Positions 52,176 through 64,000 of a stretch of 64,000 nucleotides of DNA are shown in pieces. Every line of letters starts with the position of its first letter. Within the stretch, counting starts at the first letter, position 1. Both the position numbers and the translations under genes were made by a program. The notes under the pieces were generated by a model. It did not search any database and had not been told where the DNA came from. It saw only the letters and a list, made by a program, of their open reading frames with translations. Origin of the DNA: Candidatus Melainabacteria bacterium (lineage in GTDB: Bacteria > Cyanobacteriota > Vampirovibrionia > Obscuribacterales > Obscuribacteraceae); the NCBI GenBank assembly GCA_017307165.1, contig JAFKGK010000007.1, positions 62,001 through 126,000 of the forward strand. The letters run 5' to 3'.

Positions 52176-52715
52176 ATGTATTGGAAGGTGCAAAAAGTAG
52201 GCCCAGCGGAGTTTCTTCGTGCTTACGGCGTGCACGTGGCTCTGGCATTTAGCTTGGTCTGCAACCTTATTTTGTTTGCTACGGCACCCAAAAAATCCTT
52301 GCCTACCGAGGTCAAGCAAAACGTAGAAGCCTTTGCCAGGCAGGTAACCACGCACTTGCTCGACACGAGCTATATCGTCTGCGAAAGCAATGTCACTGCT
52401 CTAGTAAAAGAATTAGCGCCCAACGTGGCCAATATGCTGCGCAAAGAAGAAATGCTGCCCCGCACCCAGCAAGATCTCAAGGCTCTGACAATGGACATGG
52501 CCGAGCGCAAGCAGATCTGCTCTGTGCGCATCGATAGAGTGAGTGCTGGAGATCCAGACCCTAAGGGCCTGATACCGGTAGAGGTCTCTGGCGTCTGTGC
52601 CATACATTCGGCATCTGAGACCGGCGAGAGACCATTTAGATTTATCTATATGCTTGGTACTATTGAGGGCAATCTTGTCGTAGCCGACTGGCGGGATCTC
52701 TCCCCTCAAGGCTAG
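52176..52715 (+). CDS. Single-pass membrane protein, possibly VirB8/TraE-like
   Basis: A 179-aa protein: short cytosolic start (MYWKVQKVGPAEFLRAYG), TM helix at about residues 19-36 (VALAFSLVCNLILFATAP), then a periplasmic domain with a helix (EVKQNVEAFARQVTTHLLD) and a beta sheet ending DWRDLSPQG. This TM-then-alpha/beta arrangement resembles TraE/VirB8 proteins that bridge the inner-membrane complex. The similarity is of layout only. Last gene of the secretion-like series, 24 nt before ribE. Confidence 0.5.
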   Translation: MYWKVQKVGPAEFLRAYGVHVALAFSLVCNLILFATAPKKSLPTEVKQNVEAFARQVTTHLLDTSYIVCESNVTALVKELAPNVANMLRKEEMLPRTQQDLKALTMDMAERKQICSVRIDRVSAGDPDPKGLIPVEVSGVCAIHSASETGERPFRFIYMLGTIEGNLVVADWRDLSPQG

Positions 52716-52739
52716 GGATTGCATTTTGGAGAGCGGATT

Positions 52740-53372
52740 ATGTTTTCAGGTATCGTCGAAGAAGTAGGCTCGATCATTGAGATCGCCGAAAATGCCGATG
52801 GAGCGCGTATCAAGATCAAGGCAGCAGCCGATGGCATCATGGCCGACGCCAAGATGGGCGAGTCGATAGCTGTCATGGGTTGCTGTTTGACTGTCGTAGA
52901 TTTTGGCAAAGACTGGTTTAGTGTCGATGCTGTGATCGAGACCTTGCGCAGGACCAAGCTCGGCGAGCTCAAGACCGGCTCCAGAGTCAATCTCGAAAAG
53001 GCACTCAAGGTCTCGGACCGATTGGGCGGGCACATAGTCACCGGCCATATCGATACCGTGGGGACGATACAAGAGGTAGTCCAAGAAGGGTTTTCCTATG
53101 TTATCACCTGTGCTCTAGATCCAAAATGGTCTCCATTTTTTGTAGAAAAAGGCTCGGTGACAATCGATGGCGTTTCGCTGACTGTGGCCGATTGCTCTCC
53201 AGAGGTCATGGGTGAGTCTTTTTGGTTTAAAGTGGCTCTCATCCCCCATACCTGGCAAGTTACGACCCTCCATGAGCTCAAGGCCGGATCCAGGGTCAAT
53301 CTGGAGACCGACATTATTGCTCGATATGTGGCGCGGATGACCAATTCGCAATTTTTGGCAAGCGTTTCCTGA
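52740..53372 (+). CDS. ribE: Riboflavin synthase, alpha chain
   Basis: A 210-aa riboflavin synthase that dismutates two 6,7-dimethyl-8-ribityllumazine molecules into riboflavin. It has two homologous lumazine-binding barrels: MFSGIVEEVG starts the first and GGHIVTGHIDTVG the second, with VSLTVADC. The start at 52740 (MFSGIVE) is invariant in the family and has GGAGAG upstream; the open frame's extra seven codons are unlikely. It is 24 nt after the last membrane gene and heads ribE-ribBA-ribH. Confidence 0.95.
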   Translation: MFSGIVEEVGSIIEIAENADGARIKIKAAADGIMADAKMGESIAVMGCCLTVVDFGKDWFSVDAVIETLRRTKLGELKTGSRVNLEKALKVSDRLGGHIVTGHIDTVGTIQEVVQEGFSYVITCALDPKWSPFFVEKGSVTIDGVSLTVADCSPEVMGESFWFKVALIPHTWQVTTLHELKAGSRVNLETDIIARYVARMTNSQFLASVS

Positions 53373-53484
53373 CATCTCTATTATTTCATTAATAAAGCTA
53401 TGCATTTTGAGTATATGGACCTCATTGCGGCTATGCTTTGCTTGTATCTTGACATATCTTGTCGGGCAGACAAAGGCGGTAACA

Positions 53485-54723
53485 ATGAGAGATGGCTACT
53501 TTGACTCGGTGCAAGAGGCGATCGAGGACATCAGGGCCGGCAAATGCATCGTCGTCTCCGACGACGAAGGCAGAGAAAACGAAGGCGATCTGATTTGTGC
53601 AGCCGAGTTGATTACGCCTGAGACGATCAATTTTATGGCTTCCGAGGCTCGCGGTTACATATGCCTTTCGCTGACCGCCGAAAAGGCCAGGGCTCTCGAT
53701 CTGCCGATGATGGTGGATAACAATACCGAAGGGCAGAGCACTGCTTTTACCGTCACCATCGACGCCGATCCGCGATTTGGTGTCACCACCGGTATCAGCT
53801 CCTATGATCGCGCCACCACAGTAAAGGTCGCAGTGGATGACAATGCGCGTCCTTCTGATCTGCGTAGACCTGGGCATATCAATCCTCTAGTCGCTAAGGC
53901 CGGCGGTGTTTTGCAGAGAGCAGGGCACACCGAAGCAGCCGTAGATGTGGCTCGCCTGGCAGGTCTCAATCCATCCGGCGTCATCTGCGAAATCATGAAT
54001 GCCGACGGCACCATGGCTCGCGTGCCGCAGCTCAGAGAGTTTGCAGACAAGCACGGACTCAAGTTTATCAATATCGCTCAGTTGATCTCCTATCGTCTAA
54101 AGAGCGAAAGATTTGTCGTGCGCGAGGCCCAATGCGTGCTGCCTTCTGCCTATGGTGAGTTTAAGCTCTATGCCTATCGCAACACCCTGGACGGTCGTGA
54201 GCATATTGCCGTGGTCAAGGGCGATGTAGCAGAGCGCAAGGATGTTTTGATCCGTGTGCACTCCGAATGCTTGACCGGAGATGTCTTTGCTTCCCTTCGC
54301 TGTGATTGCGGTCCGCAACTCGAGGCCGCCATGGCCATGCTTGCAAAAGAAGAAGCAGGAGTGCTTGTCTATCTGCGCCAAGAAGGCCGCGGTATTGGTC
54401 TTTTAAACAAGATCAAGGCCTATGCCTTGCAAGAGTCCGGTCAGGACACAGTCGAGGCCAACGAAGCTCTCGGCTTTAAGCCCGACCTGCGCGACTATGG
54501 TGTCGGTGCCCAAATCCTATGCGATCTGGGTCTTACATCTGTTCGCATCATCACAAACAATCCACGCAAGATTGTTGGCCTAGAGGGATACGGCCTCGAG
54601 GTCACCGATCGCGTGGCCATGCCAGCAGCATGCAACAGCCACAATCTCAGCTATTTGCTTACCAAAAAAGAAAAAATGGGGCATTGGCTGGAATTATCGC
54701 AAGAAGAAACCAAAGTACTTTAA
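53485..54723 (+). CDS. ribBA: Bifunctional DHBP synthase / GTP cyclohydrolase II
   Basis: A 412-aa fusion. The N-terminal 3,4-dihydroxy-2-butanone-4-phosphate synthase has DDEGRENEGDLICAAE (residues 28-43) and RAGHTEAAVD. The C-terminal GTP cyclohydrolase II has RVHSECLTGDVFASLRCDCG with the zinc cysteines, and YLRQEGRGIGLLNKIKAY. It supplies both precursors of lumazine. The start at MRDGYFDSVQ (53485) follows AAAGGCGG; the frame upstream to 53407 is open but not family-like. It is 112 nt after ribE and 11 nt before ribH. Confidence 0.96.
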   Translation: MRDGYFDSVQEAIEDIRAGKCIVVSDDEGRENEGDLICAAELITPETINFMASEARGYICLSLTAEKARALDLPMMVDNNTEGQSTAFTVTIDADPRFGVTTGISSYDRATTVKVAVDDNARPSDLRRPGHINPLVAKAGGVLQRAGHTEAAVDVARLAGLNPSGVICEIMNADGTMARVPQLREFADKHGLKFINIAQLISYRLKSERFVVREAQCVLPSAYGEFKLYAYRNTLDGREHIAVVKGDVAERKDVLIRVHSECLTGDVFASLRCDCGPQLEAAMAMLAKEEAGVLVYLRQEGRGIGLLNKIKAYALQESGQDTVEANEALGFKPDLRDYGVGAQILCDLGLTSVRIITNNPRKIVGLEGYGLEVTDRVAMPAACNSHNLSYLLTKKEKMGHWLELSQEETKVL

Positions 54724-54734
54724 AGGAGTAAGAA

Positions 54735-55229
54735 ATGGCCAAGGGACAACCCGAAGTGATCGAAGGTAGATTGATCGGCACTGGATTGAGATTTGGCATC
54801 ATCGTCAGCCGCTTTAATGATTTTATTACCAAGCCTTTGCTGGATGGCGCGCTGGAGACTCTTAAAAGACATGGAGTCGAGCTCTCAGATGTAGATGTGA
54901 TGTGGTGCCCGGGAGCTTTTGAAATACCTTGCGTGGCCAAGCAGGCTGCGAGTACCGAGCGCTATGATGCTTTGATCTGCCTGGGCGCAGTTATCCGTGG
55001 AGCTACTGCCCACTTTGATTTTGTTGCCGGACAGAGCTCCTCTGGTGTAGCGCAGGTGGCTGTCGATTCAGGTTTGCCTGTCATCAACGGCATTTTGACG
55101 GTTGATTCGATAGAGCAAGCAATCGAGCGTGCTGGCACCAAGGCCGGCAACAAGGGTTCCGAAGCCGCAGCCTGTGCCATCGAAATGGCCAATTTGCTCT
55201 CCGCCATCAAGAGCAAGGCTCAAGTCTAA
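54735..55229 (+). CDS. ribH: 6,7-dimethyl-8-ribityllumazine synthase
   Basis: A 164-aa lumazine synthase that condenses the RibBA products and forms icosahedral or pentameric assemblies. Hallmarks are VSRFNDFI near residue 30, [23 protein letters not shown] with the catalytic His, and [21 protein letters not shown] precedes the ATG. It ends the riboflavin series; no ribD is in the window. It converges with the SDR-SCP2-like gene, one base separating the stops. Confidence 0.96.
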   Translation: MAKGQPEVIEGRLIGTGLRFGIIVSRFNDFITKPLLDGALETLKRHGVELSDVDVMWCPGAFEIPCVAKQAASTERYDALICLGAVIRGATAHFDFVAGQSSSGVAQVAVDSGLPVINGILTVDSIEQAIERAGTKAGNKGSEAAACAIEMANLLSAIKSKAQV

Positions 55230-55230
55230 T

Positions 55231-56772
55231 CTAGAGATATTCTTGAGGGATGTCTCTTGCGCTCAAGGGATTGTCCCTCAAAAATTTATCTATGGTGCCG
55301 GACAATTTGAGCACCTGGAGCATATTGCCTTCTACGTCTATCTCGCGCATCAAAAGAGCCCGATGCAAGAGCATCTTGTGCTGGATAAGTCGAGTCAGGG
55401 CCATGCCCGAAAAATTGAAGGTAATATCCGGCTTTTCGTCCGTCTGAGTCATTGTTGTGGGGTCCAGGCGGCTGACTGTAGGATTGCCGTCCTCGTCCAC
55501 CTGGATCATCCAGCCGTATATGCTGCCAGATCTAAGATGAAATCCTACTTTGAGCGTATTGAGCCTTGCGTTTTTGAGCGCACCTTGCGCAATTTTTTCG
55601 GGTAGCCATTTTTCAAAATAAAAATGCGCGATCTGCTCCGTGTATTGGATTTGCTCACCGCAGGCGGTGCCTCTCGTGCCACAAGACTGTCCCTGTTGGC
55701 TTGCAGCGTCGATTTTAGCGCTCTGCGCGCCAAAATTGATCTTGCGGGCGGATTGTAGCAAACGCTCAAAATAATCTTTATCGATGGGCGTTGGTTGGAT
55801 CTTGTAGCGGCCGGCTACTTCGAAAAGGCTGCGCGTCTTGACTTGCACGGGCTCGATCAGGAGCCTGCGTAGAGTGGCAGGGAGATCCAGGCCGTCATGC
55901 TCGTCCGGCACTATGTCATGCACACCCAGAGCGCCGGCGAGATCGTGGAGCCACTCTCGATTGAGAGTCATCTGAGTGGAAAGTAGATTGAAGACGCGAG
56001 GGCGGCCGGAGTCTTCTAGAAAATTGGTAAAAGTAGAGACAGCCACATCAATGGGCAAAAAGGGCAGGCTGCAGTCGGGATTATAGGCTAGCTTGACTGG
56101 AGTGTTGCCAGAGGCGAAGGTTGGTTTGCCGATCTGATCGACAAGAGCTTTAAATAAGCCGTTGAGGCCAGAGGGTTTGAGCAGGTCACCGGATCTGGTG
56201 TCGCCACTCAAAATCGGCAATCGCACCAGGTACCACGGTGCCTCAAAGCCCGTCAGACTCTCGAGTATGCGCTGCTCATACTGCTGGCAGGTGGCTTCCC
56301 ATGCAGTCGAAGGTTTGCGTCTGGCAAATTCCAGCTCTTCGGGGATGACGTTGTCTTTTTGTACGCCGCCCCAGAGCGAGGATATGATAAAAGTAGAGAC
56401 GCCTTTGCAGTGCTTGCCCAGATTGCGAAAGTCTGCCGCCGACCATGGTGCTCGAGGAACACGCGCCTCATCAAAATTGGGAGGCAGCGCACCAAATATG
56501 ATGGCATCATACTTAAAGGCCTTGAGGCCCTCTCCTGGCTCTACAAACTTGTATCTGTCCTGAAAGGTCTTGGCCATTTCTTTACCGCCAAGAGCAGCCT
56601 CCAGAGTCTGTTGCGCGTGACTGGAGAGGTCGAGAGGGGAAAGACTGAGAAAATTGAGGGACGATTTGCAGGCAAAATGGACATGCCAGCCCTTAATCAT
56701 GAGATGCGCGGCCAACGAGCCATTGAAAGAGCTCATCGGGCCCCAGATATAAGCTGTCTTGGTCGTCGACAT
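55231..56772 (-). CDS. NAD(P)-binding SDR-like protein fused to a C-terminal SCP2-like domain
   Basis: A 513-aa protein. Residues 1-290 follow the extended SDR/epimerase plan: a degenerate glycine motif IWGPMSSFNGSLAAHLMIKG, YDAIIFGALPP, a sugar-epimerase-like YLVRLPI segment and late FNLL. The usual YxxxK is not obvious. Residues about 390-505 (FHLRSGSIYGWMIQVDEDG, DITFNFSGMALTRLIQHKML, NMLQVLKLSGTIDKF) look like an SCP2/sterol-carrier lipid-binding domain. A lipid or terpenoid oxidoreductase is possible. Activity unproven. Confidence 0.65.
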   Translation of the reverse strand: MSTTKTAYIWGPMSSFNGSLAAHLMIKGWHVHFACKSSLNFLSLSPLDLSSHAQQTLEAALGGKEMAKTFQDRYKFVEPGEGLKAFKYDAIIFGALPPNFDEARVPRAPWSAADFRNLGKHCKGVSTFIISSLWGGVQKDNVIPEELEFARRKPSTAWEATCQQYEQRILESLTGFEAPWYLVRLPILSGDTRSGDLLKPSGLNGLFKALVDQIGKPTFASGNTPVKLAYNPDCSLPFLPIDVAVSTFTNFLEDSGRPRVFNLLSTQMTLNREWLHDLAGALGVHDIVPDEHDGLDLPATLRRLLIEPVQVKTRSLFEVAGRYKIQPTPIDKDYFERLLQSARKINFGAQSAKIDAASQQGQSCGTRGTACGEQIQYTEQIAHFYFEKWLPEKIAQGALKNARLNTLKVGFHLRSGSIYGWMIQVDEDGNPTVSRLDPTTMTQTDEKPDITFNFSGMALTRLIQHKMLLHRALLMREIDVEGNMLQVLKLSGTIDKFLRDNPLSARDIPQEYL

Positions 56773-56801
56773 AATTAAAAGTTGCTTCCTGCTTAAAAAA
56801 A

Positions 56802-57560
56802 CTATCTTGACATGGGGTTGCTAAAATCCATCCCGGCTTTGATTAGACAGGTGCCTGCCCATTCGTCGCCGAGCCTCATACTATCTTCTCTCTGGTAAAT
56901 CCTGTAGATCTCGATCGGTAAAATTACCAATACGTAAAGGCCGATGATCAAATTGATAATCTGGCCGATGGCGTTCGTGATGTTGTAGTTGACGATCTGA
57001 TTGATGGGCAGGGCTTGCAAGATAAGGGCCAAGAGCCTGAGTGCAAAGAGTGGGCCGAGATAGATGAGATTGCGATCCAGGGCCTGGCGAAAGCTCGGAG
57101 CACCACCGGTGGCCATATCTACCACGCGCAGGCCCATGAGGTTTTTGCCGACGCCGCGTCCTTCAAAGAGATAATCTCGGACTAATAAGAAAACGATGAT
57201 AACGAGCGAATAGTCGAACAAACGACCGACAAAAGGGATGGGCATGATGATGAAGCTGATCATATAGCCCGCAAAAAAATCGATGCCCAGGGCGATCAGG
57301 CGGCTGCCAAACTCTATCCGTTCTGGTTCGATGGAGGCAGTCTCGCGGTTGGCGGCAGCTCGCTCATTAAATCGAGCCATCAAAGAGCTCTTTGGTGCAC
57401 TTATTTTTGAGCTTGAGCCTGAACCGGGACGTCTGGGTGCAGGGCGTCTAGATGCTGCGCCATAGCTTGGACGGCTTTGAGAGGAGTCTGTCTCTGTATC
57501 GAGATCGACCTCATCATCGTCATCAATGGGAAAACTGTCGTGGGCGTTATAGCGTTTCAT
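56802..57560 (-). CDS. RDD family membrane protein
   Basis: A 252-aa protein with an acidic then Ser/Arg/Pro-rich N-terminal tail (residues 8-68, disordered) and an RDD domain from about residue 80. The Arg-containing first helix (FGSRLIALGIDFFAGYMISF), a second TM (RLFDYSLVIIVFLLVRDYLFEGRGVGKN) and two later TMs are present. RDD proteins include ion exchangers and proteins of unknown role. It shares a 151-nt divergent region with thiolase. Confidence 0.85.
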   Translation of the reverse strand: MKRYNAHDSFPIDDDDEVDLDTETDSSQSRPSYGAASRRPAPRRPGSGSSSKISAPKSSLMARFNERAAANRETASIEPERIEFGSRLIALGIDFFAGYMISFIIMPIPFVGRLFDYSLVIIVFLLVRDYLFEGRGVGKNLMGLRVVDMATGGAPSFRQALDRNLIYLGPLFALRLLALILQALPINQIVNYNITNAIGQIINLIIGLYVLVILPIEIYRIYQREDSMRLGDEWAGTCLIKAGMDFSNPMSR

Positions 57561-57711
57561 TGCCCTATTTTAAACCCCAAGGGGGCCACAGGGTGTTGGC
57601 AAGTGCTCGATTGGAGACCAAAACGGAACAATATATGAGATCTTGGCTAAGCCGCAATATTTACCGTTACGATTTATGAGTCTGTATTTCTCGCTTATGA
57701 GGCTTTAGATC

Positions 57712-61024
<3,313 letters not shown>

Positions 61025-62146
61025 ATGCCTCATGTACGCATTAGCTCGAGATCCCTTTGTCTGGGGATCGTCTTTTGCATTTTCACCTCCATCTCGATCG
61101 ATGGAGATTTGTCCCTTGTCCCAGTCGCTCATGCTCGTGCCGGTAAAGAAAATACTGCCGATCCTGCCAATAAAAATCTCAAGCTCGGTCGTTCTTTGTA
61201 CAACAAAAAAGATTATGACGGCGCCATCGATGCTCTCTTGCAGGCTACTTACTTTGCCCGCAACGGCTATAATCCAGAGGCTTTCTTTTATCTAGGCATG
61301 GCCTACAAAGAAAAAGGCGATTATCGTAAGGCTGTCGAGGCCCTGCGCAAGCATTGCGAACAAGCTACAGACAAGGCCGCTCTCGGTCATATCGAGTTGG
61401 CCGAATGCTATATCGCCCTGAAAGAATATGACGAGGCCGAAAAACATATCTGGGCTGCTCAAAATGCTGCAGACTGGCAATCGCCTCTTTTTTATCGCTG
61501 CCACTATGTCTACGCTAAGTTTTATGAGGCGCAAGGCAAAAATGATCAGGCCCTGGACAAGTTTGGTGCCGCTCTTGGTGACAAACCCTGGAAATATTAT
61601 GAAGCCTGGATCAACTACTGCGAATGTTTTATGAAGGCTAAAAAATGGGTCGAGGCCTACAAAAATCTGGATGAGCTATTGCACAGTCGCGAACCGATGA
61701 AGGGCATGAGCTACGATCGCATCCACCTGGATATCGGCATATGTCTGCTCAACAAAGGCGACCATCAAGGCGCTATAGACAACTGGCACCGTTGTCTCGA
61801 GTACAATCCCCAAAATCGCGAGGCGCACATACAGCTTGCTCTCTTGTTTGAGCTCGAAAAACACTATGCCTCGGCAATCAAAGAATACCGAGAATTTATC
61901 CGCTTGAGTCCCGATAGCCAGGACGGCAAAAAAGACGAAAGGGCGAGACAGGCCGAGATGCGCATCGCTATGATCGAGCAAAAGCTCAAGGAGCCAGGAG
62001 TACCTTTGCCTACGACCGAGTCCCCCTTGCAAGAACAGGCACGACAACACCAGTACAGACAGAGGACGCAGCAGGCGGACGCCGAGCGCCGCAGACAGGC
62101 GCAAGAGCGTGAACGCATCATTGAGCAGGGCGAGACGGGCTTTTAA
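61025..62146 (+). CDS. TPR-repeat protein, exported
   Basis: A 373-aa protein with a signal peptide (residues 1-37, AHA cleavage) and about seven TPR-like pairs (SLYNKKDYDGAIDALLQATY, YKEKGDYRKAVEALRKHCEQ, LLNKGDHQGAIDNWHRCLEY). It ends in a charged Arg/Gln-rich helix (RRRQAQERERIIEQGE). It starts on the base after the ligA stop (TAGATG). Interaction scaffold in the periplasm by inference; partner unknown. It converges with the next gene with a 4-nt overlap of stops. Confidence 0.8.
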   Translation: MPHVRISSRSLCLGIVFCIFTSISIDGDLSLVPVAHARAGKENTADPANKNLKLGRSLYNKKDYDGAIDALLQATYFARNGYNPEAFFYLGMAYKEKGDYRKAVEALRKHCEQATDKAALGHIELAECYIALKEYDEAEKHIWAAQNAADWQSPLFYRCHYVYAKFYEAQGKNDQALDKFGAALGDKPWKYYEAWINYCECFMKAKKWVEAYKNLDELLHSREPMKGMSYDRIHLDIGICLLNKGDHQGAIDNWHRCLEYNPQNREAHIQLALLFELEKHYASAIKEYREFIRLSPDSQDGKKDERARQAEMRIAMIEQKLKEPGVPLPTTESPLQEQARQHQYRQRTQQADAERRRQAQERERIIEQGETGF

Positions 62147-62778
62147 AATATCTTGATGCGATCAGGTTTGTAGTCGGCTGGTTTTATAAACAGGCCTGGC
62201 TTGGGCTCGCGAGGGATGTATTTGCTCAGGATGTATTTTGAGTCCTGAGTGATGCTCACCATTAAAACTCCGGTGGAGGCATCAAACCAGGATTCGATTT
62301 GTTTGGCATCCTCGACGGGAAATTGCGTCTTGTAGCCACGGCATTTGCGTCCATTGATGACACGCTCACCGAGATCTTGTGCCTTAGAAGAAACAAACAT
62401 CTGTTCGTCGAAAGCGCCCAGGCCCATGGAAGTGAGGGGGCCTTCGTAGTATGTCTTTTTGTCATCTTTGAGAAAATATTTTTTGCCTGCGATAAAGTCC
62501 ACGATCGTTACCGATTGTCCCTTTGACGTAGGCGAATTGGTCTCGATGCGCACCTGGCCCCGACCATTGCTATCGACTACTGCCAGGCCTTCGCCAGTCC
62601 CTGTATCCTGCCTGTAGATGGCTTCGTAGGGTAGTTGAGGATAGCTGGTTTTGAGGTCTCGCTTAAAGGCGTCGTTATTTGCCGAGATCCGTGAAAACTG
62701 CGAAAAGATGTAGAGGCCGATACAAAACAATAGCACCACAGCTAGTGGCGTATAGCGTCCCATGTCAAAGTCTTTCAT
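62143..62778 (-). CDS. Membrane-anchored protein, LolA/DUF4412-like
   Basis: A 211-aa protein with one N-terminal TM (residues 9-28) and a periplasmic domain (VRIETNSPTSKGQSVTIVDF, KKYFLKDDKKTYYEGPL, RVINGRKCRGYKT, WFDASTGVLM) whose order of strands recalls lipoprotein-carrier (LolA-like) or DUF4412 proteins. The single Cys and the absence of a cleavable signal argue against true LolA. It overlaps the upstream gene by 4 nt. Confidence 0.6.
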   Translation of the reverse strand: MKDFDMGRYTPLAVVLLFCIGLYIFSQFSRISANNDAFKRDLKTSYPQLPYEAIYRQDTGTGEGLAVVDSNGRGQVRIETNSPTSKGQSVTIVDFIAGKKYFLKDDKKTYYEGPLTSMGLGAFDEQMFVSSKAQDLGERVINGRKCRGYKTQFPVEDAKQIESWFDASTGVLMVSITQDSKYILSKYIPREPKPGLFIKPADYKPDRIKIF

Positions 62779-63425
62779 TTTGTGCCTCCGGGATGCCAGA
62801 TCTTGGACAGGGCTCTCTTGGTCCTGGGCTTGCTGCCATTGCCCGGCTCGATGGAGGCGACCAGGGCCTGCATTACGTTTTGATGCACGGTCGCAGGAGC
62901 ATTGGTGGTCAAGGTGAGATTGAGTCGGAGCTTACGATTGAGGGGCAATAAGATCGTCTCAAATGTATAGCTGCCGTCCTCGCTGTCTGCTGTTGCTATG
63001 AGATGCCTGCAAGTGGTTTTTTGCTCGTGTATTAAAAGCTCGAGGTCTTCTTTTTTGATCTGCTTGTAGTTTTTGAGATTGTCGCTCATCTGTGCGACCA
63101 GATCTTGCTCTGCTTTTTGTAGATCGCCCGGGATCTCTGTGATCTTGATCGATGACTGAAACTGCGATTCGTCCTCGCTCTGCAGGCCGTCATTGGTATA
63201 GCCGGGCAGCACCACTACTTTCCAGTGCCTGGGCATGAGGTAGGTGAAATTGCCGGAAAAGTCGATGCGGCGATTTTGAGTAGATTGTTCGGGATTGGAT
63301 GTTGGCTGGCAATTAGCATTTTGTAAAAATAAAATGCTGAGGACCAATGCAGTAACAAGGGCGCCAATATTTTTGTTTGACTTGGTGAGAGCAGGGAGCA
63401 GCAAAATGGTTCTGGATGCTTTCAT
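62775..63425 (-). CDS. Hypothetical secreted protein
   Basis: A 216-aa protein with an export signal (hydrophobic residues 20-38, NANC at its end; Cys39 could be a lipidation site though the lipobox is poor). The mature region (YLMPRHWKVVVLPGYTN, FQSSIKITEIPGD, YTFETILLPLNRKLRLNLTL) reads as a single alpha/beta domain, similar in style to PsbP/DUF1795-type proteins. It is coupled to the downstream anchored gene by a 4-nt overlap. Function unknown. Confidence 0.6.
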   Translation of the reverse strand: MKASRTILLLPALTKSNKNIGALVTALVLSILFLQNANCQPTSNPEQSTQNRRIDFSGNFTYLMPRHWKVVVLPGYTNDGLQSEDESQFQSSIKITEIPGDLQKAEQDLVAQMSDNLKNYKQIKKEDLELLIHEQKTTCRHLIATADSEDGSYTFETILLPLNRKLRLNLTLTTNAPATVHQNVMQALVASIEPGNGSKPRTKRALSKIWHPGGTK

Positions 63426-63583
63426 GTGTTTTTACCGATCGCATTATTTTCGACTGAAACCTTCGGTTTGGGAAGTGTGGTTTTTATCATTCTCAGGGTT
63501 TCTCCCGGATTATTTTGTTAATAGCAGTGGAATACTTGATATGGAGCCTCTTTGCATTTTTTACATGACATAGGGTATGCGTA

Positions 63584-64000
63584 ATGCCAGAAACAGAGGC
63601 TCTACAGGAGTCTACGGATCTTTTGACTCTTTCTCCTCTTGCGCCTGTCCAGGGCATTGTCGTGACTGATCTGGTCAAGACCTACAAGGGCGGCAAAAAG
63701 AGGGCACTCAATGGTTTGAGCCTTTCGGTCGCTCCTGGCGAGGCAGTTGGTCTAGTCGGACCCAATGGAGCCGGCAAGACGACTTTTTTGAGCTGCTTGA
63801 TGGGATTTTTGCGTTATGACTCGGGCAATATCGAGATCGATGGTCTACCTCCCGACTGCCTCGAGGCCCGACGCCTGGTTGGCTACCTGCCCGAGCGCTT
63901 GACTTTTGACCGCTGGATGACCGGTCGAGATTATATGCATTATCACCACGAGCTGGCAGGGATGCCTGAGAGTGTCCGCAAGTATGAGTGCGAGGAGCTC
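63584..64000 (+). CDS. ABC transporter ATP-binding protein (partial, runs off the window)
   Basis: The first 139 residues of an ABC ATPase: a 24-residue lead, VTDLVKTYKGGKKRALNGLSL, Walker A GPNGAGKTT at about 65-73, then the Q-loop region VGYLPERLTFD where the usual Gln is Glu. The start is ATG 63584 behind AGGG. The YLPE form is typical of ABC-2 exporter ATPases (DrrA/NatA type). The C-terminal signature and Walker B lie beyond the window, and no permease is visible. Confidence 0.88.
   Translation, partial: MPETEALQESTDLLTLSPLAPVQGIVVTDLVKTYKGGKKRALNGLSLSVAPGEAVGLVGPNGAGKTTFLSCLMGFLRYDSGNIEIDGLPPDCLEARRLVGYLPERLTFDRWMTGRDYMHYHHELAGMPESVRKYECEEL

Overview
The window reads as ordinary chromosome of a diderm (Gram-negative-type) bacterium of roughly 50% GC. 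It carries queuosine, riboflavin and FASII/phospholipid housekeeping genes together with outer-membrane and periplasmic proteins. A MurT/GatD-type glutamine amidotransferase in a diderm, the many TPR, 4-fold-flower and glycine-rich secreted proteins, and the gene mix suggest a non-photosynthetic cyanobacterial relative (Vampirovibrionia/Melainabacteria, for example Obscuribacter-like). This placement is inference from gene content, not from a marker gene. No rRNA, tRNA, CRISPR array, transposase or integrase was seen.

Layout. 0-15.4 kb is housekeeping: gatD-like, a secreted protein, a saccharopine-dehydrogenase-like enzyme, the minus-strand block yceD(DUF177)-rpmF-plsX-fabD, an amidohydrolase, a degenerate GGDEF protein, secD-secF, a stand-alone MshEN-like domain, crcB, queG, queA, a GT20 trehalose-phosphate synthase and a fatty-acid-hydroxylase-like membrane protein. 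About 15.4-29.0 kb is visibly more AT-rich and is dominated by metal handling: a putative methyltransferase, an RND metal-efflux operon (small Cys-rich protein, adaptor, pump, then three accessory genes) behind a perfect 15-bp Fur-family palindrome, a bestrophin, a CDF exporter, a ZIP protein and a short MgtC. It ends in a three-gene set in which two proteasome-beta-like Ntn-hydrolase proteins flank a 4-fold-flower/collagen-like protein.

29.1-35.5 kb is a minus-strand operon of two large TPR proteins, two small membrane proteins and a periplasmic protein with a VirB10-like beta domain, ending in ubiX and rimM. It diverges, across a 540-bp control region with a tandem 17-bp repeat, from a plus-strand series (36.1-55.2 kb). 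That series encodes two secreted proteins, a lipoprotein, two tandem VirB6-like polytopic proteins with very long Gly-rich tails (824 and 1803 aa), a DUF2225 protein, a PrgI/VirB3-like protein, a VirB4 ATPase and two small single-pass membrane proteins, then ribE-ribBA-ribH. This looks like an undescribed chromosomal type IV secretion-like machine; no relaxase or VirD4 is present in the window. 55.2-64 kb holds an SDR-SCP2-like fusion, an RDD protein, thiolase, ligA, a TPR protein, two secreted/anchored proteins of unknown function and the start of an ABC transporter ATPase.

Two possible regulatory themes stand out. One is cyclic-di-GMP sensing: a GGDEF protein with a lost active site but an intact I-site, and a MshEN-like two-motif protein, flank secDF. 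The other is metal control of the efflux operon by a Fur/Zur-type repressor.
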